A stretch of 64,000 nt of DNA from Streptomyces sp. NRRL B-3428 (GTDB lineage Bacteria > Actinomycetota > Actinomycetes > Streptomycetales > Streptomycetaceae), in assembly GCA_000721375.1 (NCBI GenBank), contig JOGW01000014.1, positions 140,328-204,327 of the forward strand. Reading direction: 5' to 3'. Of this stretch, positions 26,765 to 34,329 are shown piece by piece. Within the stretch, counting starts at the first letter, position 1, and every line of letters starts with the position of its first letter. The translations under genes were made by a program, and so were the position numbers. Under the pieces are notes generated by a model. The model was not told the origin of the DNA. It worked only from the letters and a program-made list of their open reading frames with translations, and searched no databases.

Positions 26765-27430
26765 TCACTTCGGGGGTGACCAGGGCTTTCCGTGCATCAG
26801 GTTGGACAGGCCCGCCCACGCGAAGTTCATCAGGGTGGTGGCGGCGTCCCGTGCGGTGACACCGGGCGTCGCGTTGGCCCACACGGCGAGCGCCTCGGCC
26901 GCGCCGACCAGGGCCTCGGCGAGCGGGGCGACCTCGTCCTCGGGGAGCGTCGGATTGCTGTGCGCCTCGCGGGCGGCCTCGGCGATCAGGAGCGTGACGA
27001 AGGCCACGATCTCCGCACGCATCACGGCGACTTCACGGGCGAAGGGTTCGCCGTGCGTACGGGCCTGGCTGTGCAGCACCGCCCAGCCGTCGGGGCACTC
27101 GCCGGTGTGCGTGAAGAAGGCGAGCAGCCCGGCCCACAGCTGCTGGTCGGCGGGCTCACCGGGGGTGATGCCGCTGCGCACGGCCTCGACGAGGGCGGCG
27201 GCCTCGCGGCGGATACAGGACGTGAACAGGTCTTCCTTGGAGTTGAGATAGAGGTAGACCAGCGGCTTGGAGACACCGGCGAGTTCGGCGATCTCGTCCA
27301 TGGAGGCGGACCGGTAGCCGCGTCTGCCGAAGGTGGCGACGGCGGCGTCCATCATCTGCCGTTCCCGCTCGGCACGCGGCATGCGCTTGCCTTTGCGGCC
27401 GACCTTCTTCTCCGTGTCCGTGCCGTGCAC
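26765..27430 (-). CDS. TetR/AcrR family transcriptional regulator
   Basis: The 221-residue protein has a Lys/Arg-rich start and the TetR DNA-binding domain at about 20-65 (MMDAAVATFGRRGYRSASMD, EIAELAGVSKPLVYLYLNSK), then a helical ligand domain with HSQARTHGEPFAREVA. The GTG at 27430 has GGGGAGGGCGGAG upstream; longer in-frame extensions overlap the neighbouring GNAT gene. A perfect dyad 33 bp upstream is a likely autoregulatory operator. The convergent MaoC gene and distant lipid genes are possible targets, but the ligand is unknown. Confidence 0.9.
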   Translation of the reverse strand: MHGTDTEKKVGRKGKRMPRAERERQMMDAAVATFGRRGYRSASMDEIAELAGVSKPLVYLYLNSKEDLFTSCIRREAAALVEAVRSGITPGEPADQQLWAGLLAFFTHTGECPDGWAVLHSQARTHGEPFAREVAVMRAEIVAFVTLLIAEAAREAHSNPTLPEDEVAPLAEALVGAAEALAVWANATPGVTARDAATTLMNFAWAGLSNLMHGKPWSPPK

Positions 27431-27462
27431 TTGGCTCCGCCCTCCCCGGTTCGGTGCGCTCC

Positions 27463-27479
27463 GCACGTAGCGTACGTGC
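27463..27479 (-). promoter_or_regulatory. Putative operator of the TetR regulator
   Basis: The sequence gcacgta-gcg-tacgtgc is a perfect 7-bp-arm inverted repeat between the GNAT 3' end and the TetR start. A second palindrome, ctggcgcgccag, lies at 27514-27525. Confidence 0.55.
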
Positions 27480-27588
27480 ATATGCCAGGGGTGGGCGGTG
27501 GTGAGGTTGCCGTTCTGGCGCGCCAGGCTCTTTCGCGGGCCCGCGGCCCGAAGCCGCTCCGCGGCGGTGGGAGGGGGGCCTGACGGGG

Positions 27589-28161
27589 TCAGACAGTTCG
27601 TTCGTACTCCGCCCTGCTCATGCCGTGCACTCGGGCGATCCGGCCCGCTGACGGGTCGGGCAGCTCTCGGATGAGGCTCATGCCCAGCTTGGCCATGATG
27701 CGCTCCGAAGCCGTGTTCTGCGGCTGGGAGATGCTCACGATCTGGTTCAGGCCCCGGTCGAGAAAGCCGAAGCGCAAGGCGGCGGCCGCCGCCTCCGTCG
27801 CGTATCCCCTGCCCCAGAACTCGGCGCCGAGGCGCCAGCCGATCTCCACCGCCGGAAGGAGCTCGGGCAGGAAGTGCGGCACCGAGAGCCCGGTGAACCC
27901 GGCGAGTCGGCCATCGGCCCGTATCTCCACCGCGAAGAGCCCGAAGCCCTCGCACTCCCACTCCCGCTCCATGTCCTCGATCCGGGCCCGGGTCTGCGCC
28001 TCGTCGCGCACCGAACCGTCGCCGATCCAGCGCATCACCTCGGGGTCGGCGTTCACGGCGGCCAGCGCTGCCACGTCCTCCTCGCGCCAGCGCCGCAGCA
28101 CGAGCCGCTCGGTCTCGATCGTCCCCGACTGGCAGTTCGCCCTTGCCTGATAACCCGACAC
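27589..28161 (-). CDS. GNAT family N-acetyltransferase
   Basis: The product has the RimJ/RimL-like layout: IETERLVLRRWREEDVAAL near the start, RLAGFTGLSVP, AVEIGWRLGAEFWGRGYATE with the acetyl-CoA loop, and NTASERIMAKLGMSLIREL. The GTG at 28161 is chosen for AAAGGAG nine bases upstream; an alternative GTG at 28176 lies within that site. The substrate is unknown. The 158 bp between it and the TetR start probably hold only TetR control sites. Confidence 0.87.
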   Translation of the reverse strand: MSGYQARANCQSGTIETERLVLRRWREEDVAALAAVNADPEVMRWIGDGSVRDEAQTRARIEDMEREWECEGFGLFAVEIRADGRLAGFTGLSVPHFLPELLPAVEIGWRLGAEFWGRGYATEAAAAALRFGFLDRGLNQIVSISQPQNTASERIMAKLGMSLIRELPDPSAGRIARVHGMSRAEYERTV

Positions 28162-28358
28162 CTTGGGTGCTCCTTTCACGCAGCACCCTCCATCCTCGGC
28201 CGTGCACCCACCCCGGGACCAGACCCGATCGGCGCCCGTCCGCAAGGCCGAAGTCCCCGCCGTCCCCAGGCCCGAAGGGCTCCGCGCGGGTGACCGCACC
28301 GGGGCGCCGACCGTCAGGTCGTACCACTCATGGGCCCGCGCCCCTACCGTCCGCGCCC

Positions 28359-28523
28359 ATGGACACCCTCATCTTCGGCGGCCTGCTCGCCGCCCTGGTG
28401 GTCCTGTACCAGGACCGTCCCAGAAAGATCATCCTCATCGTGTGGTGGGTGCTGCTGCTCGCCACGATCGTGCTGCTCTCGCACCACATCACCAGCAGCC
28501 TCAAGCTCGGGCTGAGCTACTGA
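28359..28523 (+). CDS. Small membrane protein, DUF5993-like
   Basis: The 54-residue protein has two hydrophobic segments, MDTLIFGGLLAALVVLY and IILIVWWVLLLATIVLL, joined by a charged QDRPRK turn. It ends one base before the ATG of the DsbB-like gene, so translation is coupled. I recall DUF5993 proteins next to such DsbB-like genes in Streptomyces, which suggests a two-component membrane unit, perhaps a stabilising subunit. The longer frame upstream overlaps low-bias sequence and is not used. Confidence 0.75.
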   Translation: MDTLIFGGLLAALVVLYQDRPRKIILIVWWVLLLATIVLLSHHITSSLKLGLSY

Positions 28524-28524
28524 G

Positions 28525-29163
28525 ATGGCCTCGATGACGACCGCGGCCGCGCCCGCGGACAGCGCACGCCCTCTCGGCCGCCTCCAGTTCTGGTTCGCCT
28601 GCTTCTTCGCCGTCGGCTGGACCGGCGTCGTGTGCGGCGGGCTCGGGGTGCAGTTCATCAGCTGGGACTATCCGTGCCCGCTGTGCATGGTGCAGCGGAT
28701 GTTCATGCTGCTCGCCGCGCTCGGCGCGGCCTGGATCGTCCGCAGGGGTATGACCGGGACCATCACCGGCCGCGACTACATGATGGGCTGGGGCATGGCC
28801 CTGATCGCCGTCATGGCGGGCGGCTTCACGTCCTGGCGCCAGACGATGCTGCACATCCTGCCCGGCGACAAGGGATACGGCAGTCCGGTGCTCGGCCTGC
28901 ACATGTACGTATGGGCCTGGATTCTGTTCATGGCCTCGGTCGTGGCCGTCGGCATCGTGCTCACCTTCGCGCACCTCACCTCGGACACCGAACTCCCCGG
29001 CTCCCCGCTGTACCGCACGGCCGGACTCGTGGTCCTCGGTTTCGTCGGTCTGGTCATCACGGTCAATCTGGTCGCCATCTTCTTCCTGGAGGGCTTCCAT
29101 TGGTTCCTGCCGGACGACCCCTCCCGCTACCAGTTCTTCCATGACGTGGGCATCACCGACTGA
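28525..29163 (+). CDS. DsbB-like disulfide bond formation membrane protein with one cysteine pair
   Basis: The 212-residue protein has five or six hydrophobic segments and the DsbB quinone-proximal motif Cys51-Pro-Leu-Cys54 in WDYPCPLCMVQRM. The second extracytoplasmic loop, which in E. coli DsbB carries the Cys104/Cys130 pair, reads GDKGYGSPVLGLHMYVW and has no cysteine. It may pass electrons to menaquinone but cannot use the classical two-pair relay. It is coupled to the DUF5993-like gene. A possible partner is the DsbA-like protein at 18.2 kb. Confidence 0.82.
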   Translation: MASMTTAAAPADSARPLGRLQFWFACFFAVGWTGVVCGGLGVQFISWDYPCPLCMVQRMFMLLAALGAAWIVRRGMTGTITGRDYMMGWGMALIAVMAGGFTSWRQTMLHILPGDKGYGSPVLGLHMYVWAWILFMASVVAVGIVLTFAHLTSDTELPGSPLYRTAGLVVLGFVGLVITVNLVAIFFLEGFHWFLPDDPSRYQFFHDVGITD

Positions 29164-29174
29164 GGAGCCTCAGC

Positions 29175-29555
29175 ATGAGCAACCGGAACAGCAAGGTCGA
29201 TACGTTCATGGAGACCGTCGAGCATCCGCACAAGGACGCGGTCGACTATCTGCGCACGGCGATCCTGCGGGCCGAACCCGAGGTCACCGAGCAGGTGAAG
29301 TGGAACGCGCCCAGCTTCTGTTACGAGGGCACGGACCGCGTGACGTTCCAGCTGAAGTCCAAGGACGTGCAGCTGATCTTCCACCGGGGCGTGCAGGTCA
29401 AGGACGACGCCGGGGAATTCGCTTTCCAGGACGACAGCGGCCTGATGAAGTGGCGGTCGAGCGACCGGGCCATGGTCACGTTCAAGGACCTCGCGGACGC
29501 ACAGGCGCACGAGGCGGCGTTCATCGATCTGGTCGGGCGGTGGATCCGGGCCTGA
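29175..29555 (+). CDS. DUF1801 family protein
   Basis: The 126-residue protein has the DUF1801/YdhG-like layout: DAVDYLRTAILRAEPEVTEQ, VKWNAPSFCYEGTDRVTFQL, then QLIFHRGVQV and WRSSDRAMVTFKDL. Such small alpha/beta proteins have a frataxin-like fold; their function is not established. AGGAG lies eight bases before the ATG. It follows the DsbB-like gene by 11 bp and may share its transcript. Confidence 0.85.
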   Translation: MSNRNSKVDTFMETVEHPHKDAVDYLRTAILRAEPEVTEQVKWNAPSFCYEGTDRVTFQLKSKDVQLIFHRGVQVKDDAGEFAFQDDSGLMKWRSSDRAMVTFKDLADAQAHEAAFIDLVGRWIRA

Positions 29556-29606
29556 GGAGCCTTCGGACCTGAGCGCAGGATCCAGGTCCGATACGAGGGA
29601 GGGCGC

Positions 29607-30428
29607 ATGGAGCCGTCGGAACTGCGGCGTGCGGTGGCGGCGGCTCGAACGACCGTCGTCGGCCTGGGACTTCAGGCCGACGACGTGAGCGTCCTGCACA
29701 ACTCCGACCGCGTGGCGCTGCGCCTGCTGCCCTGCGAGGTGCTCGCGCGGGTCGCTCCCGTCGGGCACCTCGCAGAGGCGGAGTTCGAGGTGGCGGTCGC
29801 CCGTCGGCTCGCCGAGGCGGGTGCCCCGGTGGGCGGGACCGATCCGCGGGTGGGCCGAGTCGTCCACGTACACGATGATTTCGCGATCTCGCTGTGGACG
29901 TACCACGAGCCCGTGGCATCGGACATCACCCCGGCCGCGTACGCCGACGCGCTCCGGCGCCACCACGAGGCCCTGCGCCGCATCGACCTGGACGACGCCC
30001 CGCATTTCACCGACCGCACCGCCACCGCGCTGAGCGTCGTCACCGACAGGGAGCTGTCCCCCCACCTGCCCGACGCCGACCGCGAACTCCTTTCCACCAC
30101 GCTCGCACTCGCCGTGCCAGGCGCCCACGACCAGCTCCTGCACGGCGAACCGCACCCGGGCAACCTCCTGAACACCAGCGCCGGCCCCCTCTTCATCGAC
30201 CTCGCCACCTGCTGCCGCGGCCCGGTCGAGTTCGACCTGGCCCACGCCCCGGACGAGGTCGCCGACCACTACCCGGGGGCCGACCCCGAGCTTCTGCACC
30301 GCTGCCGTGCCCTGAACTGGGCGCTGTTCTCGGCCTGGCGCTGGCGCCGCGACGATCAGCTGCCGGACCGGGAGCACTGGAGGGCGGTGGGACTCGACCG
30401 GGTGCGGGCGGCGCTGGAGCGCTGCTGA
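29607..30428 (+). CDS. Aminoglycoside phosphotransferase-family kinase, HGE active site
   Basis: The 273-residue protein has the APH/choline-kinase fold. The phosphotransfer loop is LLHGEPHPGNLL (about 177-188), where the usual HGDxxxxN Asp is Glu181; the magnesium-binding Asp198 follows in LFIDLATCCRG. The N-lobe has VLARVAPVGHLAEAEFEVAV. Substrate is unknown and resistance to an antibiotic should not be assumed, because many family members phosphorylate small metabolites. GGGAGGG lies five bases before the ATG. It is the last gene before a strong terminator. Confidence 0.82.
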   Translation: MEPSELRRAVAAARTTVVGLGLQADDVSVLHNSDRVALRLLPCEVLARVAPVGHLAEAEFEVAVARRLAEAGAPVGGTDPRVGRVVHVHDDFAISLWTYHEPVASDITPAAYADALRRHHEALRRIDLDDAPHFTDRTATALSVVTDRELSPHLPDADRELLSTTLALAVPGAHDQLLHGEPHPGNLLNTSAGPLFIDLATCCRGPVEFDLAHAPDEVADHYPGADPELLHRCRALNWALFSAWRWRRDDQLPDREHWRAVGLDRVRAALERC

Positions 30429-30450
30429 ACGAAAGGTCCTGGAACGCCGA

Positions 30451-30484
30451 GGTGCCCGCACCCCGTACTCGGGATGCGGGCACC
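30451..30484. terminator. Bidirectional hairpin terminator
   Basis: The arms ggtgcccgca and tgcgggcacc pair perfectly and are extended inward by ccc/ggg with one bulge, between convergent genes. Confidence 0.8.
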
Positions 30485-30501
30485 TTTCGCCGAAAGGCCG
30501 G

Positions 30502-31812
30502 TCAGGCGGCGACGGCCAGGGGCTCGTCGACCGGCGAGGCGGAGGCCTTGCCGTAGGCCGTCTTGTCGAGGATGCCCTCACGGGCGGCCACGATGACCGG
30601 GACCACGGACTGGCCGGCCACGTTCGTGGCGGTCCGCATCATGTCCAGGATCGGGTCGATCGCGAGGAGCAGACCCACACCCTCCATCGGCAGACCCAGC
30701 GTGGAGAGGGTCAGGGTCAGCATGACCGTCGCGCCGGTCAGACCCGCCGTGGCGGCGGAGCCGATGACCGAGACGAAGACGATGAGCAGGTACTCCTTGA
30801 TGCCGAGCTGCACGTCGAAGATCTGCGCGACGAAGATCGCGGCGATCGACGGGTAGATCGCGGCGCAGCCGTCCATCTTGGTCGTGGCGCCGAACGGCAC
30901 GGCGAACGAGGTGTAGTCCTTCGGGACGCCGAGGCGCTCGGTGACCTTCTGGGTGACGGGCATCGTGCCGACCGAGGAGCGGGAGACGAAGGCCAGCTGG
31001 ATCGCGGGCCAGGCGCCCTTGAAGAACTGCAGCGGGTTGACCTTGGCGACCGTGGAGAGCAGCAGCGGGTAGACGCCGAACATCACCAGGGCGCAGCCGA
31101 TGTAGATGTCCGCGGTGAACGTCGCGTACTTGCTGATCAGATCCCAGCCGTACGTCGCGATGGCGGTGCCGATGAGGCCGACGGTACCGATCGGGGAGAG
31201 CTTGATGACCCACCACAGGGCCTTCTGCAGCAGCTCCAGGACCGACTCGCTGAGGGAGAGGATCGGCTGGGCCTTCTCGCCGATCTTCAGGATGGCGATA
31301 CCGGCGACGGCGGCCATGAAGACGATCTGCAGCACGTTCAGTTCGGTGAACGGCGTGATGATGTCGGTCGGGATGATGCCGGTGAGGAAGTCGAGCCACG
31401 AGCCGGTGTGCTCGGGCAGCTTGCCGTCCTTCGGCGTGAGGCCGGTGCCGGCGCCCGGGTTGGTGACCAGGCCGATGACGAGGCCGATGGTGACCGCGAT
31501 CAGCGAAGTGATCATGAACCAGAGCAGCGTGCGCGAGGCGAGTCGTGCGGCGTTGTTGACCTTGCGAAGGTTGGTGATGGACACCAGGATCGCGAAGAAG
31601 ACCAGCGGGGCCACGGCCAGCTTCAGGAGCTGGACGAAGATCGAGCCGATCTGGTCGAGGGTGGTGGTCAGCCACTCGACCTCACCGTTGCGGGCGATGG
31701 CACCGAGGCCGACACCGACGACGAGACCGATGAGTATCTGCGCCCAGAAGGGCAGCGGTATACGGAAGCGGAAGCCGGGCTTCTGCGGGGAGTCCTGGAC
31801 AGTCGAGGACAC
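30502..31812 (-). CDS. Dicarboxylate/amino acid:cation symporter (DAACS family)
   Basis: The 436-residue membrane protein has the GltPh fold: eight hydrophobic helices, the hairpin-1 motif SRSSVGTMPVT, the NMDGT-like block PFGATTKMDGCA, and TNVAGQSVVPVI in the substrate region. Family substrates are glutamate, aspartate, C4-dicarboxylates and cystine. A Cys-rich leader peptide upstream makes a sulfur-linked substrate such as cystine worth testing, but the sequence alone does not decide it. GGAG lies seven bases before the GTG start. Confidence 0.92.
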   Translation of the reverse strand: MSSTVQDSPQKPGFRFRIPLPFWAQILIGLVVGVGLGAIARNGEVEWLTTTLDQIGSIFVQLLKLAVAPLVFFAILVSITNLRKVNNAARLASRTLLWFMITSLIAVTIGLVIGLVTNPGAGTGLTPKDGKLPEHTGSWLDFLTGIIPTDIITPFTELNVLQIVFMAAVAGIAILKIGEKAQPILSLSESVLELLQKALWWVIKLSPIGTVGLIGTAIATYGWDLISKYATFTADIYIGCALVMFGVYPLLLSTVAKVNPLQFFKGAWPAIQLAFVSRSSVGTMPVTQKVTERLGVPKDYTSFAVPFGATTKMDGCAAIYPSIAAIFVAQIFDVQLGIKEYLLIVFVSVIGSAATAGLTGATVMLTLTLSTLGLPMEGVGLLLAIDPILDMMRTATNVAGQSVVPVIVAAREGILDKTAYGKASASPVDEPLAVAA

Positions 31813-31920
31813 GGAGCACTCCAGTTGACGTGCGCGGGGGCATGGGGGGACGTACGGACTTCAAAGTGGAGCGACTGCCGTAGGGGACTGGGCACGGCGC
31901 CGCTGCAAGATCGCGCTTAC

Positions 31921-32022
31921 TCAGGCACGGCAACAGGCCGCGGACATGCAGCGGCAGAGATCGACATGCAGGCGCGCGACGAGCGGGACGCTCGGGTCGC
32001 GGGGCGCAGCTGCTGTCTTCAT
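31921..32022 (-). CDS. Cys-rich leader peptide (33 residues) upstream of the symporter
   Basis: A 33-codon ORF starts with ATG AAG ACA and contains RLHVDLCRC followed by MSAACCRA and a stop. The HVDLCR block with clustered cysteines near the C-terminus is the pattern of actinobacterial regulatory leader peptides, thought to sense cysteinyl-tRNA or cysteine supply by ribosome stalling. No Shine-Dalgarno precedes it, and the promoter -10 box lies seven bases upstream, so the mRNA is probably leaderless. It lies 108 bp before the symporter start. It is not expected to act as a protein. Confidence 0.78.
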   Translation of the reverse strand: MKTAAAPRDPSVPLVARLHVDLCRCMSAACCRA

Positions 32023-32028
32023 GTCGAA

Positions 32029-32062
32029 CACGTTAACACTTGAACTTTGAGGAACTCAAAGA
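32029..32062 (-). promoter_or_regulatory. Promoter with inverted repeat for the leader-symporter transcript
   Basis: On the minus strand, TTGAGT and TAACGT are separated by 18 bases, and transcription would begin at or next to the leader ATG. The -35 box is inside the perfect dyad ctttgag-ttc-ctcaaag, which a repressor could use to block RNA polymerase. Confidence 0.55.
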
Positions 32063-32094
32063 GCTTCTTTGGGGTCAGAGGGCCAAAAGACCAT

Positions 32095-32126
32095 GAAACC
32101 CCTGGGCAGAAGGGCCCAGGGGTTTC
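32095..32126 (-). terminator. Hairpin terminator after the DUF4229 gene
   Basis: A 12-bp perfect stem (gaaacccctggg with cccaggggtttc) encloses an 8-base loop. Confidence 0.75.
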
Positions 32127-32171
32127 GAAGTGTGATGCGTCTTACAGATTTCCTACGGCACGGCCTACGCC

Positions 32172-32459
32172 TCAGATGCCGTCTTCCATGCTCCGGTTCT
32201 CCGCGAGCCGGGCCTTGGCGCGGTCGACGCGGCCGACGATCTGCTCGGACATCTCGTCGCGCTGCTTGCGCAGGACCACGAAGCTGAGCGGCGCGGAGAT
32301 GACGATCGCGAGCAGCAGGACCCACAGGTAGTTGGAGTCGCCGAGGCCGCGCGGCAGCACGCCGAAGTAGACCAGGGCCCACAGCACGAGGAAGCTGCCG
32401 GCGAAGATGCCGATGCGCATCAGGCTGTACCGGAGGGTGGCGTTGATCTTGAGTGCCAC
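32172..32459 (-). CDS. DUF4229 family small membrane protein
   Basis: The 95-residue protein has two hydrophobic segments, IGIFAGSFLVLWALVYFGVL and YLWVLLLAIVISAPLSFVVL, and a charged cytoplasmic tail RKQRDEMSEQIVGRVDRAKA. This matches DUF4229, a widespread actinobacterial family of unknown role. GTG at 32459 is chosen for AAAGAGG upstream; a longer frame lacks a ribosome site. It is monocistronic, downstream of and in the same direction as the GNAT and mqnE genes. Confidence 0.82.
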   Translation of the reverse strand: MALKINATLRYSLMRIGIFAGSFLVLWALVYFGVLPRGLGDSNYLWVLLLAIVISAPLSFVVLRKQRDEMSEQIVGRVDRAKARLAENRSMEDGI

Positions 32460-32520
32460 GGCTGGCCTCTTTTCCTTCTGAGAATCCCTGCCCGACCAGT
32501 GAACCATGTCGGGTTTGGGC

Positions 32521-33054
32521 TCAATACAGCGGCAGATACATGGTGATGTCGTCCCGGTCGTCGCCGGGCTCGACCCGGATCGCTCCGGGGACCCGGCCCG
32601 CTTCCTTGTATCCGCAGGATGCGTAGAAGCGGTCGACGCCGGTGCCGCCGCGGCAGGTGAGCCGGATCAGCTCGATCCCCTCGAAGCCGCGCGCGGCTTC
32701 CTCGACGGCGGCCATCAGGTCACGCCCGTACCCCTTGCCCTGGTGCTTCGGGTGCACCATCACGGTGTACGCCCAGATCCAGTGCCGCATGAGGCGATGG
32801 GTGTTGTACGTGAGGAAGGCGGTCGCGGCGACGGCGCCCTCCTCGTCTTCCGAGGCATACCCGACCAGAAGTCTCGCCCTGCCCTCGGCCATCGCCGCGA
32901 AGTGCTTGAGCAGGTCGGGGCGGATCTCCTCGGGCGTCACCGGCGGTACGAACCCGACGGCGCCGCCCGCGTCGGACACGTCGGTCCAGAGCGCGAGCAG
33001 GCCGTCACGGAGCTTGGGACCTACGGAGGGGTCCAGTTCGAAGCGCAGGGACAT
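32521..33054 (-). CDS. GNAT family N-acetyltransferase
   Basis: The 177-residue protein has a GNAT core: WIWAYTVMVHPKHQGKGYGR contains the acetyl-CoA loop (Q-G-K-G-Y-G), followed by DLMAAVEEAARGFEGIELIR and a late DRFYASCGYKEAGRVPGAIR. The substrate is unknown. It starts 11 bp after mqnE in the same direction, so it may be co-transcribed with the menaquinone gene, though there is no biochemical link that I can name. Confidence 0.86.
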   Translation of the reverse strand: MSLRFELDPSVGPKLRDGLLALWTDVSDAGGAVGFVPPVTPEEIRPDLLKHFAAMAEGRARLLVGYASEDEEGAVAATAFLTYNTHRLMRHWIWAYTVMVHPKHQGKGYGRDLMAAVEEAARGFEGIELIRLTCRGGTGVDRFYASCGYKEAGRVPGAIRVEPGDDRDDITMYLPLY

Positions 33055-33065
33055 ACGAGGGAACC

Positions 33066-34244
33066 TCAGAGCCGCATCGGCTGCGGCGCCTCACGGCGGT
33101 CCGCGTCGGGGCCCGGGTACTCGCGGATGATCTCGTAGCGCGTGTTGCGCTCGACGGGCTGGAAGCCGGCGTCGCGGATCAGGTCGAGCAGATCCTCGCG
33201 GCCCAGCTTGTTGGGCGTCCCGTAGTTGTCGGCGTCGTGCGTGATCTTGTACTCGACGACCGAGCCGTCCATGTCGTCCGCGCCGTGCTGCAGCGCGAGC
33301 TGGGCGGTCTGCACACCGTGCATGACCCAGAAGACCTTGACGTGCTGGATGTTGTCGAAGAGGAGACGCGAGACCGCGAAGGTCTTGAGTGCCTCGGCGC
33401 CGGTCGCCATGGTCGTACGCGCCTGGAGGCGGTTGCGGACCTTGCCGTCCTTCATGTCGACGAAGTCGTGCTGGTAGCGCAGCGGGATGAAGACCTGGAA
33501 ACCGCCGGTCTCGTCCTGCAGTTCACGCAGGCGAAGGACGTGGTCGACGCGGTGGCGGGGCTCCTCGATGTGCCCGTACAGCATCGTGCACGGGGTCTTG
33601 AGACCCTTCTCGTGCGCGAGGCGGTGGATCCGCGACCAGTCCTCCCAGTGCGTGCGGTGGTCCACGATGTGCTGGCGGACCTCCCAGTCGAAGATCTCCG
33701 CGCCGCCGCCGGTCAGGGACTCCAGGCCGGCCTCGATCAGCTCGTCGAGGATCTCGGAGGCGGAGAGCCCGGAGATGGTCTCGAAGTGGTGGATCTCGGT
33801 GGCGGTGAAGGCCTTCAGCGAGACGTTCGGCAGGGCCTTCTTGAGCTCGGAGAGCGAGCGCGGGTAGTAGCGCCACGGCAGGTTGGGGTGCAGACCGTTG
33901 ACGATGTGCAGCTCGGTGAGGTTGTCGTTCTCCATCGCCTTGGCGAGGCGGACGGCCTCTTCGATGCGCATCGTGTACGCGTCCTTCTCGCCCGGCTTGC
34001 GCTGGAACGAGCAGTACGCACAGGACGCGGTGCACACGTTCGTCATGTTGAGGTGACGGTTGACGTTGAAGTGGACGACATCGCCGTTCTTCTGCGTCCG
34101 CACCTCATGGGCGAGCCCGCCCAGCCAGGCCAGATCGTCGCTCTCGTAGAGCGCGATGCCGTCCTCGCGGGTCAGCCGCTCCCCGGAACGGACCTTGTCT
34201 TCAAGGTCGCGCTTGAGTCCCACATCTTTAATAGACGCAGTCAC
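33066..34244 (-). CDS. mqnE: Aminofutalosine synthase
   Basis: MqnE joins the MqnA product to adenosine with radical-SAM chemistry, forming aminofutalosine. The 392-residue protein has the cluster ligands Cys71, Cys75 and Cys78 in NVCTASCAYCSFQRKPGE, then ELHIVNGLHPNLPWRYYP, which is typical of MqnE, and LGREDLLDLIRDAGF near the end. It differs from MqnC (12.3 kb) by this HIVNGLHP block. The GTG start lies 85 bp from the Lrp/AsnC regulator in the same direction, so that regulator may control it. Confidence 0.95.
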   Translation of the reverse strand: MTASIKDVGLKRDLEDKVRSGERLTREDGIALYESDDLAWLGGLAHEVRTQKNGDVVHFNVNRHLNMTNVCTASCAYCSFQRKPGEKDAYTMRIEEAVRLAKAMENDNLTELHIVNGLHPNLPWRYYPRSLSELKKALPNVSLKAFTATEIHHFETISGLSASEILDELIEAGLESLTGGGAEIFDWEVRQHIVDHRTHWEDWSRIHRLAHEKGLKTPCTMLYGHIEEPRHRVDHVLRLRELQDETGGFQVFIPLRYQHDFVDMKDGKVRNRLQARTTMATGAEALKTFAVSRLLFDNIQHVKVFWVMHGVQTAQLALQHGADDMDGSVVEYKITHDADNYGTPNKLGREDLLDLIRDAGFQPVERNTRYEIIREYPGPDADRREAPQPMRL

Positions 34245-34329
34245 CTGGCCGCCTCCCGAAACTGACTACTCGTACCGACCGCCCACGGTACGCCCCGCCG
34301 CCGACGGACCGGCAGGGCGCCCCCTGGGT

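Larger units (their letters stand above)
31813..32171 (-). promoter_or_regulatory. Leader and promoter region of the DAACS symporter
   Basis: This stretch of about 360 bp holds, in order of transcription, the terminator of the DUF4229 gene, a promoter with an inverted repeat on its -35 box, the Cys-rich leader ORF, and about 108 bp of untranslated sequence up to the symporter. I saw no strong intrinsic terminator in that last part. Confidence 0.65.

Noticed and set aside
29607..30428. Antibiotic resistance gene (aminoglycoside phosphotransferase)
   Set aside because: The family has many metabolic members, the active site is altered, and no antibiotic cluster lies near.
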